From assembly GCA_046328715.1 (NCBI GenBank), contig JAXLWB010000005.1, positions 62,001 to 126,000 of the forward strand: DNA of 64,000 nt, written 5' to 3'. The translations under genes and the position numbers were made by a program. The DNA is from JAXLWB01 sp046328715. Its GTDB lineage: Bacteria > Chloroflexota > Anaerolineae > Caldilineales > Caldilineaceae. The notes beneath the pieces are model-generated. The model saw only the letters and a program-made list of their open reading frames with translations, was not told the origin of the DNA and searched no databases. Below are positions 8,418 to 16,688 of this stretch, one piece after another. Within the stretch, counting starts at the first letter, position 1, and each line of letters begins with the position of its first letter.

Positions 8418-10274
8418 TTACTGAGCGCCAGTTGGTTCCAGGTGCTGAAGGATGGCGTGGGTGTGTTGCCACCATGTTGGCGGATGAATGTAATCATCGT
8501 CAGCCGTTGGCCAGCCCTTCCAGTACTTGGTGTCAAATGGAATGATCTTCTTGGCCTGGGTGATCGGGATGACCGGCAGGTCCTTTTCCCAAATCTTCAT
8601 GGCTTCGTTGAAGAGGTCCTGAACCTTGGGGTCGCCAAGGGGCAGGGTGCCCATTTCATCGACAATCTTGCTGTATGCTTCGGCATCTGGGCCGCTCCAG
8701 CGCCAAGCATTGTTGTCAGCGCGTTCGCCAAGTGGCTTGAGCCAACTCACATTGAAGTTGTCCAGAGAGGCCCACGGTTCGTTGACCGAACCACAGGTCT
8801 GCCAACCCATCTTGACTTCGAAGTTACCGTTGCGGAAGTCCTCGTCCCAGGTGCCACCGGCTTCGGTGCGGGTGCTGGCATTGATGCCAAGCGCTTGGAG
8901 CTCTTCGACCACCACTTGTGCGATGCGTTGCTTTTCAATGAACGCCTCGTGGGTGATGATGTCCATGCTTAGTTGCTTGCCATCTTTCTCGTAGTAGTCG
9001 CCGTTTTTCGTATAGCCCTTGCTCTCGATAATTTGTGCAGCCTTGGCTGGATCGTACGTCCACAACTGTTCAGTGTTCCAGGCGCCTGCCTTCTCAGCCG
9101 CATCGACCATCGCATCGAGTGGTGGGTAGGCGGGGAAGAAGTGGCGGCTCTTGAAGGTTGAACCTTCGTAGGCAACTTTCACGATCTGATCGCGGTCGAT
9201 GGCGTAGTTGATGGCCCAACGCATCTCGGGATCATCCCATGGAGCCTTGGCAGTGTTGAACTCCATGGTGCGGGAGCAGGGATCGGGTACCCAGGCTTTG
9301 GGCAGATCGTTGTACCACGCAATAATGTTGGGGTTCTTGGCTTGGATGGCCTGCAAAGCACCGAGCGTAACGTCCATCAAGCTGTCAAGTTGATCGTCAG
9401 CCATCAAGGCAGCACGGGTTTCGGGCGGGCCGGCCCAGACCCACTTGAGATACTTGGGCGCAGGCAGCTTGAAGACGCCAGTTTTGGCACCCCACCAGTT
9501 GTCGTTGCGTTGATAGACGAATTCTGTGCCATCTTCGTTGAAGCTCTTCAAAGTGTAGGCACCTGTACCAACTGGCCAACCCTTTTCTGCATCATAGTTC
9601 TTGAAGGTGACCGGATCCTGGCCATCCCAGATGTGCTTGGGCAGGATGTTGACGCTACCCCAAATCTTGACTGCGAAGTAGTCGAGTTCGAAGCGGGGAT
9701 TGGGCTTCTTGAGCTTGAATTCCACTGTGGTGTCATCCACTTTGCTCACGCTATCGACCCAGTTGTCCATATTCGAGGCATCGCTCAAACCATCGGCGAC
9801 ATGCGCCTTAAGCATGTCAATCGTGAAGACCACGTCATCCGCCGTTAGCGGTTGGCCATCGCTCCACTCTACACCTTGACGCAACTTGAGCGTCCACGTA
9901 TCCTGTGTGTCATTCGGGGTAAAGCTTTCGCCGATCCATGGCTCCATCTCACCAGTCTGATAGTTGAGGATGAAGAGTGGTTCGAGAATAGCCTGGTGGA
10001 AACCTTGATCGCGGCGGTTACCAGGCACCAATGGATTCCACAGTGTCGGATCGGCCACCTTACCACCGTCAATATCCAGGATCAATGTCTCGTTGCGTGG
10101 CATATCGCCAGTGGCAGCAGCAGGCGCTTCGGCGGCAGGGGCAGTTGTCGCTTCAGCGGCAGGTGCGGCGGCTGGTGCTTGTCCCGCAGGCACAGCGGCT
10201 GGACAAGCTGTCAGGATCAACGCTGTGATCACCAAGACAGCCACCAGGAACTGATTGCGTTTCAATTGAAACAT
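8418..10274 (-). CDS. Family-5 extracytoplasmic substrate-binding lipoprotein
   Basis: Solute receptor of the importer. A lipoprotein signal peptide runs from the start MFQLKRNQFL to the lipobox L-T-A-C (Cys about residue 24), followed by an Ala/Pro/Thr-rich tether. The mature part is a family-5 fold: YQTGEMEPWIGESFTPNDTQ, WTLKLRQGVEWSDGQPLTADDVVFT (given in parts) and GTGAYTLKSF. The late segment YWKGWPTADDDYIHPPTWW resembles the sugar-binding branch of the family more than classic peptide receptors; this is weak evidence, and no glycosidase lies nearby. The frame is open to 10328, but an AAAGGAG box lies about 11 bases before the ATG at 10274, and that start gives a proper lipoprotein signal. 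618 residues. Confidence 0.92.
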   Translation of the reverse strand: MFQLKRNQFLVAVLVITALILTACPAAVPAGQAPAAAPAAEATTAPAAEAPAAATGDMPRNETLILDIDGGKVADPTLWNPLVPGNRRDQGFHQAILEPLFILNYQTGEMEPWIGESFTPNDTQDTWTLKLRQGVEWSDGQPLTADDVVFTIDMLKAHVADGLSDASNMDNWVDSVSKVDDTTVEFKLKKPNPRFELDYFAVKIWGSVNILPKHIWDGQDPVTFKNYDAEKGWPVGTGAYTLKSFNEDGTEFVYQRNDNWWGAKTGVFKLPAPKYLKWVWAGPPETRAALMADDQLDSLMDVTLGALQAIQAKNPNIIAWYNDLPKAWVPDPCSRTMEFNTAKAPWDDPEMRWAINYAIDRDQIVKVAYEGSTFKSRHFFPAYPPLDAMVDAAEKAGAWNTEQLWTYDPAKAAQIIESKGYTKNGDYYEKDGKQLSMDIITHEAFIEKQRIAQVVVEELQALGINASTRTEAGGTWDEDFRNGNFEVKMGWQTCGSVNEPWASLDNFNVSWLKPLGERADNNAWRWSGPDAEAYSKIVDEMGTLPLGDPKVQDLFNEAMKIWEKDLPVIPITQAKKIIPFDTKYWKGWPTADDDYIHPPTWWQHTHAILQHLEPTGAQ

Positions 10275-10489
10275 AAGTAGGGAGTCTCCTTTGAAAAACT
10301 TGATAACAGTTGAGAAAATGGTACACAAGTTAAAGAGAAATATTGAGCTGTGCCCCTCCTTTCTGATGAGCGCTGTCCCTTGGACAGCAAAAGTCTGGTT
10401 TGGAATGGTTCTATTTAATTATGAAAGATGTGGTTATTGTAGCCGCAGCTCAAGAACAAAGGGAGTTTATTTAAGCTTGGCTGTCTGTT

Positions 10490-10518
10490 AGTATAGCTGG
10501 TGAGTAGGAATGCGTCAA
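10490..10518 (-). promoter_or_regulatory. Sigma70-type promoter of the ABC importer operon
   Basis: On the minus strand TTGACG (10518-10513), a 17-base spacer and TATACT (10495-10490), each hexamer one mismatch from consensus. Transcription would begin near 10483 and leave a leader of about 210 bases before the lipoprotein start. Confidence 0.55.
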
Positions 10519-10590
10519 ACTCTTAAATTGCATAGGTTTGTTATGTGGATGATCTTTTTGCTGAAATGACACCCCCTCTTTGTGAATTTA

Positions 10591-10619
10591 TTTACAGGTA
10601 TAGGGCGCTATGGTATACT
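10591..10619 (+). promoter_or_regulatory. Sigma70-type promoter of the sigma/anti-sigma/CHAT operon
   Basis: TTTACA (10591-10596), a 17-base spacer and TATACT (10614-10619). Predicted start near 10626, leaving a leader of about 200 bases before the sigma factor gene. A vegetative-type promoter implies that the operon can be transcribed without its own sigma factor. Confidence 0.55.
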
Positions 10620-10829
10620 CTTGCCGACCCTACCTTGAACTTTGCAAAACGGTAAGACCTCAGCATAATCGATGCCTTTTTCGCCAAACCATTTTCGACA
10701 ACTTTGTCCTACTGGTGTGTGGCATGTCCTTTGAGAAGTATCCTGAAGTTATCATGTCGCTGCAATAGCAAGTACGACAGCCGCCATCAATAACTTGTTC
10801 GACATACTCGTTATAGCCACTACTTACCT

Positions 10830-11507
10830 ATGCAACCTGCCGAAGATCTGGCGTCCCTTCCATTTTCAGAACTTACCAAACGCTGTCAAGAACAAACTAC
10901 CCTCTATTTGAAAGACCGTTTTTCGGATAGTCGTTATTGTTTTGAGATATTTCGACTGGCTCTGGTTGACCATAGTCAGAAGGCTTGGGCTGCGCTCTAT
11001 CAACAATATCAGCCTCTGGTGATTAGTTGGATCCAGCGCAGTCCTCAGTTGAACAATTTGGAAGAAAGTATCGAAGCGCTGAGCAATGAGTGTTTTGCGA
11101 AGTTCTGGGCTGCTATGTCGCCAGAAAAGTTTGCTGCTGCATCAGGTATCGGCTCGCTGCTTGACTATCTGCGACTCTGTACAGGCAGCGTTATTGTAGA
11201 TCATGGGCGACGGAGTCGCAGAAAGCGTAATCAAGAGCTTAACCCCGAGCTACCCGATCGCGGCTCTGAGCGAGAGATTGAATTGCTGGATACTCAGGAA
11301 CTTGTGATACAGATTGAGCAGCGACTCAAGGATGAGGATGAAAAGCGTGTTTTCTTTGCGATGTTTACCTTGGGTATGAAACCACGCGAGATCTCCGACC
11401 AGTGGCCAGAACAATTTCCTACAGTTCAGCGTGTAAACCAGATTCGCCAAAACATAGTCGACCGTCTTAGGCGAGATGAAAGTTTACAACGCTATTACGG
11501 AATGTAA
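10830..11507 (+). CDS. ECF-like RNA polymerase sigma factor
   Basis: 225 residues with the two-domain layout of an extracytoplasmic-function sigma factor. Region 2 is about residues 45-135 (AWAALYQQYQPLVISWIQ, then a FAKFWAAM helix and a DYLRLCTGSVIVDHGRRSR segment). Region 4 is about 155-220 (FFAMFTLGMKPREISDQWP followed by the recognition-like helix VQRVNQIRQNIVDRLRRD). It is a divergent member: the usual D-x-x-Q-[DE]-[TV]-F motif is not evident. No Shine-Dalgarno box is visible before the ATG. It is the first gene of the operon with the zinc-finger protein and the CHAT protease, so its regulon probably includes or responds to them. Confidence 0.75.
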   Translation: MQPAEDLASLPFSELTKRCQEQTTLYLKDRFSDSRYCFEIFRLALVDHSQKAWAALYQQYQPLVISWIQRSPQLNNLEESIEALSNECFAKFWAAMSPEKFAAASGIGSLLDYLRLCTGSVIVDHGRRSRRKRNQELNPELPDRGSEREIELLDTQELVIQIEQRLKDEDEKRVFFAMFTLGMKPREISDQWPEQFPTVQRVNQIRQNIVDRLRRDESLQRYYGM

Positions 11508-11741
11508 GAAAAAAGTTTGCAGAAATGTGTTTTGATCCCAAAAAATTGATAAGCTGCTCGTTTATATAAGTAATTGTGAATAACGTAGAAACTGAACTCA
11601 ACTTCCCCTGTCATACCAACCTGCTTGTCGCAATGCGTCCTTGCCTGACCTCAAATGCTGTTTTGGAGCGTACGAAAATCACGATTTTACTCCGGTTGGG
11701 GTATAGTGCGCTGGAATTAATGTTACTTGGTGGAGAGATTT

Positions 11742-12374
11742 ATGGATGCTGCAATGTCGCCACTTCCTGCTTCTGAAACTTGGTTCGAACAATGGCTAAC
11801 GGATCGCCTTTACCGTGCAATGTGTCCCTCATCACTCGAACTTGGGGAATATGAGTCAGGCTTGCTAATCGACACTGCAAGACTCCAAATCGAACTCCAC
11901 CTGCGTGACTGTCCCGCTTGTCGCAAAGAGATCAACTTCTTGCGTGATTTCTTTGTCGCAGAATCGATCAAACTGCCAGCCCCGGTGCCAGATAGCACCC
12001 TACAGACGATGATTAAGCGGCTGGTCGCACGCTTACGAACGGCTGGAAATGACTTGGGACCACAGCCTGCTTGGGGGGCATTACGCGGAACAGCAAATGA
12101 ACCATTGGTCTTCTCGGCAGACTCTGTGGAAATCGTGATTGAGGTACAAGAGAACGCCAGCCAGCCATTGCACAAGACACTGCTCGGTCTTGTCCTGGGG
12201 GTAGAGAGTAATCAGGACTTCTTGGTTCAGTTGTCACAAAATGACCAGGTAATTGCTTCAACGCCGCTCGATCCCTTCGGAAACTTCGTTTTCCCATCGT
12301 TAACTTCAGGCAACTATCAACTCATCCTCACAGGCAATCAGTTGGAGATCCTGATTGAACAAGTGACGGTGTAA
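11742..12374 (+). CDS. Soluble zinc-finger anti-sigma-like protein
   Basis: About 210 residues. The N-terminal part carries the zinc anti-sigma motif HX3CX2C (HLRDCPAC, about residues 52-59) in a helical context, as in ZAS-type anti-sigma factors. There is no membrane segment. The C-terminal half is beta-rich and ends in DPFGNFVFPSLTSGNYQLIL, the G-x-F-x-F-x-x-L-x-x-G-x-Y-x-L pattern of carboxypeptidase-regulatory-like beta sandwiches. The start is set at 11742, where GGAGAG lies 5 bases upstream; the TTG at 11727 is a weaker alternative. It follows the sigma gene by 234 bases and precedes the CHAT gene. Inferred role: holding the sigma factor until a cytoplasmic cue arrives. Confidence 0.72.
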   Translation: MDAAMSPLPASETWFEQWLTDRLYRAMCPSSLELGEYESGLLIDTARLQIELHLRDCPACRKEINFLRDFFVAESIKLPAPVPDSTLQTMIKRLVARLRTAGNDLGPQPAWGALRGTANEPLVFSADSVEIVIEVQENASQPLHKTLLGLVLGVESNQDFLVQLSQNDQVIASTPLDPFGNFVFPSLTSGNYQLILTGNQLEILIEQVTV

Positions 12375-12561
12375 ATATTTCACTTATGAAATCTAGCGAA
12401 ACCTCTGCAATTCTCCACATTTAAACGCCAATTTAACGATTTTTTAGCGATCGCCTGTTAAGATAGATCGTGATGCACGCAGCAAGTTGCATTTAGTTGG
12501 ATTTGTTGCTGCTTCCGGTTCCCATTCCCTGCGTCTTGACAGTTCAGAAAGCAGATTCGCT

Positions 12562-15500
12562 ATGGCATCGACGATCAAAACTCCCCTTCGTCATCCCCAG
12601 ATGACGAATTTACCAAAGATTGTCTTCAACGCCAACGCCGCTGAACTCCCTCCAGAGCGTTTGCTTGAAAATTGTATTTTCATCCCTGCTTCGACGAATG
12701 AGCAGATCAAGCAATTGCTGGCGCTTTCCGATGCTGCTGAGCAAATGCGCTTTGCGATTCACTGTGCCAGGCATAATCCAGAATTTGTGGCTGCCCTCAA
12801 AGACGAGGCTACGCTCATTTTGCGCAACGATATTCAGACATCCTCAAAGCTCTCTGAGCTTTTGTTGCGCCTAGCGCAAGTGACACGCGACCCACTGCAC
12901 CGGGCGCTAGGTTTGCTGGCACAGGCAAACTGCCGATCCTTGGGCGGCAAGGGTGAATATCAAGCAGCTATCGAACAGTACGAAGACGCGGCCACCATCT
13001 ATCGACAAGCGGGTTTGCCGGTCGAGGAAGGGCGCGCCAACATTGGTCGAGTTTTGGCGCTCGGACAACTCGGGCGCTATCAGGAGGCTTTGGCGGTCGG
13101 CAGTTACGCCCAGCAGATCTTCGAGAGCCATCAGCAATGGTTTCAACTGGCTCGGCTGACCGTGAATCTCGGTCTGATTCAAATGCGCCTCCATGACGAC
13201 CGCGCTGCACTCGCTTGTTTTGACCGCGCCATTGAAGCCTATAACAACTTGGAAAGCAATGTCGATGTGTTGGCGGCGATGGCCCGCGTCCAACACAATC
13301 GCGTGATTGCCTTGCGTAATTTGGGCGAATTTGACCAGGCCATCACTTCGGGCAAACGTGCCTATGTGTTGCTAACAGACACTGACCAAACGGCTGAGGC
13401 GGCCCGTTGTCAACAGACGATGGCTGTAACCAACTTCGTGCTGGGGCGCTACAACGAAGCATTGGAACTCCTCTTTTCGGCACGCGACTACTTTGTTGCT
13501 GAAGATCGCCAAAGCGATGCGCTGCTGGTAGAACTTTACATCAGCGATTGTTTGCTGCAACTGCGCCGCTTTCAGGATGTACTCGAAAAGACTGCGGAGA
13601 TGCGTCAACGCTTTATCGACTGGGGTGCCAACTTCGAAGCGGGTCAAACAATCTTGAACCACTCGATTGCCCTCTCTGGTTTGCAGCGCCATGCCGAGGC
13701 GATCGCCGCGCTCCATGACGCCCGTCGTCTATTCGAGCAAGAAGGAAACATGCCTTGGCTTGCCTCCGTCGAGGTTGAGATGGCAGTTGCCTTGCAGCGC
13801 CAAGCACACTTTGATGAGAGCCTTGAAGTGGCACAACGCGCAGTTCAGGTTTTCGCTGATTATCACCTGCCAGTCGAAGAGGCTCGCGCTCAGTTGGTTG
13901 CCGCCCGTGCTTGTTTTGCCTTGGATCGCACCGTTGCGGCGCAGCAGCAAGCTGAACGAGTCTTGGAACTGAGTCAGCGCAAAGATATTCCTGCACTGGC
14001 CTTTCAAGCCTATCAGCTCTTGGGACAATTGGCTGAATTCAACCAGGATGATGATCGAGCCTACGTCGAATACCAACAGGCGATTGAGCAGTTGGAGCGT
14101 TTGCGCGGCCGCGTGATGATCGAGTTTCGCATGGACTTTGTCGACGACAAACAGGGTATCTATGAGGACATGGTTAGCCTCTGTTTACGCAACGGTCGTT
14201 TGAACGAGGCGCTACACTATGTCGAGCGCGCCAAATCACGCAGTCTGGTTGAACTATTGGCCCAACGTAGCAACCTGAACATTCAGGTCGATCACGCAGA
14301 CGATGCGCCATTGGCAGCCCAGTTGGCAGCGCTCCGTAGCAAACGGGAACAGATGTTGCAACGAGAACGCGAACAACTCTACCGTCGTTGGGAACAAGCG
14401 CTTGAGTGGCGCTACAGCGGTGAGCCCTTGGAGCCAGATGCATCGTTGGTCAATTCTCAAGGTTTGTCGGAGGTTGAGAAGCAGATAACCGAAATCTGGC
14501 ACAAACTGCTGATTCGTAATGCCGACTATGCTCGCAATGCGCCGATTTGGTCGCTGCCAGTTGAATCGATTCAGCCGTATCTGGAAGCCAATATGCGCGT
14601 GGTGGAATACTTTTCGATGCATGGACAGATCATCGCCTTGTTGATCACGCCCGAGCAGATCTATGTTCACCATCTACCCGTTACGCTGGAACAAGTGCAA
14701 ACGTTGATTCAACTGGTGAATCTCAACATGCACGCCACCAGCAGTGCAGCAGCGCGGCAAGTTCCCGCGCTGCTCGCCAATGTACAGGGCCAGTTACATT
14801 CACTCTATCAGGCCTTGATTGCCCCCTTTGCAGAGCACCTGCTGCCAGAGTCGCGATTGATCATTGTGCCGCATGGTGTGCTACATTATTTGCCGTTTCA
14901 TGCACTCTTCGACGGTCTGGGCTACTTGCTTGAAACCTATGAGATCAGCTATCTACCTTGTGGAAGCTTGTTGCACTTCTGTGGCCTAAAACAGACGCGG
15001 CCAACAGGCGCGCTGGCGATTGGCTATTCCTATGGTAATCGTTTGCCCTATGCCCAGAACGAGGCGGAACGTGTGGCGGATATTTTACAGGGTAGGGCGA
15101 TGGTCGAGGAGCAGGCTACATTGGCTCTATTACAGGAGCAGACGCTCGATGTGGCTGTACTTCATCTGGCAACGCACGGTCAGTTCCGGGCCGACAATTC
15201 ACTCTTTTCGGGATTGGCGCTCGCTGATGGCTGGTTGACCACGCTCGATATCTTTGACCTGCATCTTAAAACCTCGCTGGTCACGGTAAGCGCCTGTCAA
15301 ACCGGGCGCAACGTAATTGGTGGGGGTGATGAACTGCTGGGGTTGTCGCGTGCGTTTCTCTATGCGGGCAGTGCCTCACTGTTGCTGAGCCTTTGGTCGG
15401 TGGAAGATCGTTCGACTGCGCAGTTGATGGAGCTTTTCTATCAGAAATTGGCTGCAGGCTGGGGCAAAGCGGCCGCCTTGCGCTACGCTCAACGTTCCTT

Positions 15501-15615
15501 TATTGAACAAACCAAATCAGGCTTATCGCAAGAGGATGCGGTAATCAAACAATGTTTTGCCCATCCCTACTTTTGGGCACCGTTCTTCTTGATTGGCGAT
15601 GCGGGGAGTTTGTAG
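12562..15615 (+). CDS. TPR-CHAT caspase-like protease
   Basis: Large cytosolic protein (about 1017 aa). Residues about 60-540 form tetratricopeptide repeats (for example ALGQLGRYQEALAVGSYAQQ and FVLGRYNEALELLFSARDYF), followed by a helical linker with RAKSRSLVELLAQRS. A C-terminal CHAT domain (about 700-1017) has both catalytic residues of the caspase/separase clan: His872 in LHLATHG and Cys912 in SACQTG. The late GGGDELLGLSRAFLYAGS and YFWAPFFLIGD blocks are family hallmarks. It should therefore be an active cysteine protease gated by TPR contacts. The frame is open to a TTG at 12487; the ATG at 12562 (MASTIK) or 12601 seems likelier, with no clear Shine-Dalgarno for any. Third gene of the sigma/anti-sigma operon. 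Confidence 0.88.
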   Translation: MASTIKTPLRHPQMTNLPKIVFNANAAELPPERLLENCIFIPASTNEQIKQLLALSDAAEQMRFAIHCARHNPEFVAALKDEATLILRNDIQTSSKLSELLLRLAQVTRDPLHRALGLLAQANCRSLGGKGEYQAAIEQYEDAATIYRQAGLPVEEGRANIGRVLALGQLGRYQEALAVGSYAQQIFESHQQWFQLARLTVNLGLIQMRLHDDRAALACFDRAIEAYNNLESNVDVLAAMARVQHNRVIALRNLGEFDQAITSGKRAYVLLTDTDQTAEAARCQQTMAVTNFVLGRYNEALELLFSARDYFVAEDRQSDALLVELYISDCLLQLRRFQDVLEKTAEMRQRFIDWGANFEAGQTILNHSIALSGLQRHAEAIAALHDARRLFEQEGNMPWLASVEVEMAVALQRQAHFDESLEVAQRAVQVFADYHLPVEEARAQLVAARACFALDRTVAAQQQAERVLELSQRKDIPALAFQAYQLLGQLAEFNQDDDRAYVEYQQAIEQLERLRGRVMIEFRMDFVDDKQGIYEDMVSLCLRNGRLNEALHYVERAKSRSLVELLAQRSNLNIQVDHADDAPLAAQLAALRSKREQMLQREREQLYRRWEQALEWRYSGEPLEPDASLVNSQGLSEVEKQITEIWHKLLIRNADYARNAPIWSLPVESIQPYLEANMRVVEYFSMHGQIIALLITPEQIYVHHLPVTLEQVQTLIQLVNLNMHATSSAAARQVPALLANVQGQLHSLYQALIAPFAEHLLPESRLIIVPHGVLHYLPFHALFDGLGYLLETYEISYLPCGSLLHFCGLKQTRPTGALAIGYSYGNRLPYAQNEAERVADILQGRAMVEEQATLALLQEQTLDVAVLHLATHGQFRADNSLFSGLALADGWLTTLDIFDLHLKTSLVTVSACQTGRNVIGGGDELLGLSRAFLYAGSASLLLSLWSVEDRSTAQLMELFYQKLAAGWGKAAALRYAQRSFIEQTKSGLSQEDAVIKQCFAHPYFWAPFFLIGDAGSL

Positions 15616-15628
15616 CGGAGCAAACTCT

Positions 15629-15685
15629 CAGAACTGCGTATGTAAATAAGAGCAATACTTCCCCTTATTTACGTACGCAGTTCTG
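15629..15685. terminator. Bidirectional terminator between CHAT gene and sucD
   Basis: CAGAACTGCGTATGTAAATAAG (in two parts, 15629-15650) pairs with 15665-15685 with a single mismatch around a 14-nt loop. It separates two convergent genes and leaves only 4 bases before the sucD stop codon. Confidence 0.75.
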
Positions 15686-15689
15686 AAAT

Positions 15690-16568
15690 TTAGCGTTGGG
15701 CGATATTCTGCGCCACAAATTCGGCAATTTCGTCCGGGTGGCGTGCAACTTTGGCACCCGCCGCCTTGAGCGCAGCCATCTTTTCAGCAGCCGTGCCTTC
15801 GCCTCCGGAAATAATTGCGCCTGCATGACCCATGCGTCGCCCAGGAGGGGCTGTCTGACCAGCGATAAAGGTAGTCACTGGTTTGCTCATCTTATTGGCA
15901 ATGAACTCTGCTGCTCGCTGCTCATCCGTGCCACCGATCTCGCCGATCAGCACCACCTGCTCGGTAGCGTGATCACGCTCAAACATCTCCAACACGTCGA
16001 CAAAGCCTGTGCCATTGATCGGGTCACCGCCAATGCCGACGGCAGTGCTTTGGCCGATCCCGCGCGCTGTGAGTGCATAGACGACTTCGTAGGTCAATGT
16101 ACCCGACTTGCTGACGATACCAACGTTCCCCGGCATGTGAATGTGACCCGGCATAATGCCAACCTTGGCCTGTCCCGGCGTAATCAGACCAGGGCAATTG
16201 GGGCCGATGAGGCGGGCACTGGATGCGTCGATATAGGCCCGCACTGTGACCATATCCAATGCTGGAATGCCTTCTGTAATACAAATAATAAGTTCGATCC
16301 CTGCATCTGCCGCTTCAATAATTGCGTCGGGTGCAAAGCGTGCTGGCACATAGATGATGCTAGTGTTGGCACCTGCGCCTTTGACCGCCTCAGAAACGGT
16401 ATCAAAAACAGGCACATTGCCATTAAACCATTCGCCACCCTTGCCAGGGGTGACACCGGCGACGACCTTGGTGCCGTAGTCAATCATCTGCTTGGCATGA
16501 AACGCCCCTTCGCGCCCAGTGATCCCTTGAACGACGAGGCGTGTATGATCTCCAACGAGGATACTCAT
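15690..16568 (-). CDS. sucD: Succinate-CoA ligase, alpha subunit
   Basis: Catalyses, with SucC, the reversible step succinyl-CoA + ADP (or GDP) + Pi to succinate + CoA + NTP in the TCA cycle. The CoA-binding Rossmann part opens with RLVVQGITGREGAFHAKQMI. The phosphohistidine loop reads GHAGAI, and SARLIGPNCPGLITPG and IGGTDEQRAAEFI are conserved. 292 residues is the normal length. It lies 120 bases downstream of sucC on the same strand, the standard beta-alpha order. Confidence 0.97.
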   Translation of the reverse strand: MSILVGDHTRLVVQGITGREGAFHAKQMIDYGTKVVAGVTPGKGGEWFNGNVPVFDTVSEAVKGAGANTSIIYVPARFAPDAIIEAADAGIELIICITEGIPALDMVTVRAYIDASSARLIGPNCPGLITPGQAKVGIMPGHIHMPGNVGIVSKSGTLTYEVVYALTARGIGQSTAVGIGGDPINGTGFVDVLEMFERDHATEQVVLIGEIGGTDEQRAAEFIANKMSKPVTTFIAGQTAPPGRRMGHAGAIISGGEGTAAEKMAALKAAGAKVARHPDEIAEFVAQNIAQR

Positions 16569-16688
16569 GTCTTATCCCTTGTTTCTTGCTAATTCTAAGT
16601 CAATAATCGATACCTGGGTAAGAGGTAAGAAAGACAGGATAGGCAATTCTGATTTGTCATCTTGTCATGTCCGATGTCTACATCGGCG

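Larger units (their letters stand above)
10275..10829. other. Divergent control region between importer and sigma/CHAT operon
   Basis: 555 bases with no supported gene. It holds two back-to-back sigma70-like promoters, one for each operon (listed separately), which leave long leaders of about 200 bases on both sides. In the importer leader there is a small hairpin (GCTGTCC / GGACAGC near 10371-10389). I see no riboswitch pattern. Confidence 0.5.

Noticed and set aside
8418..10274. Assigning the importer specifically to peptides or nickel.
   Set aside because: The family-5 receptor sequence does not decide the substrate, and features late in the protein hint at sugars; left open.
10830..15615. 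The CHAT operon considered as part of a CRISPR type III (craspase-like) defence locus.
   Set aside because: No cas genes, repeats or spacer arrays are visible anywhere in the window.
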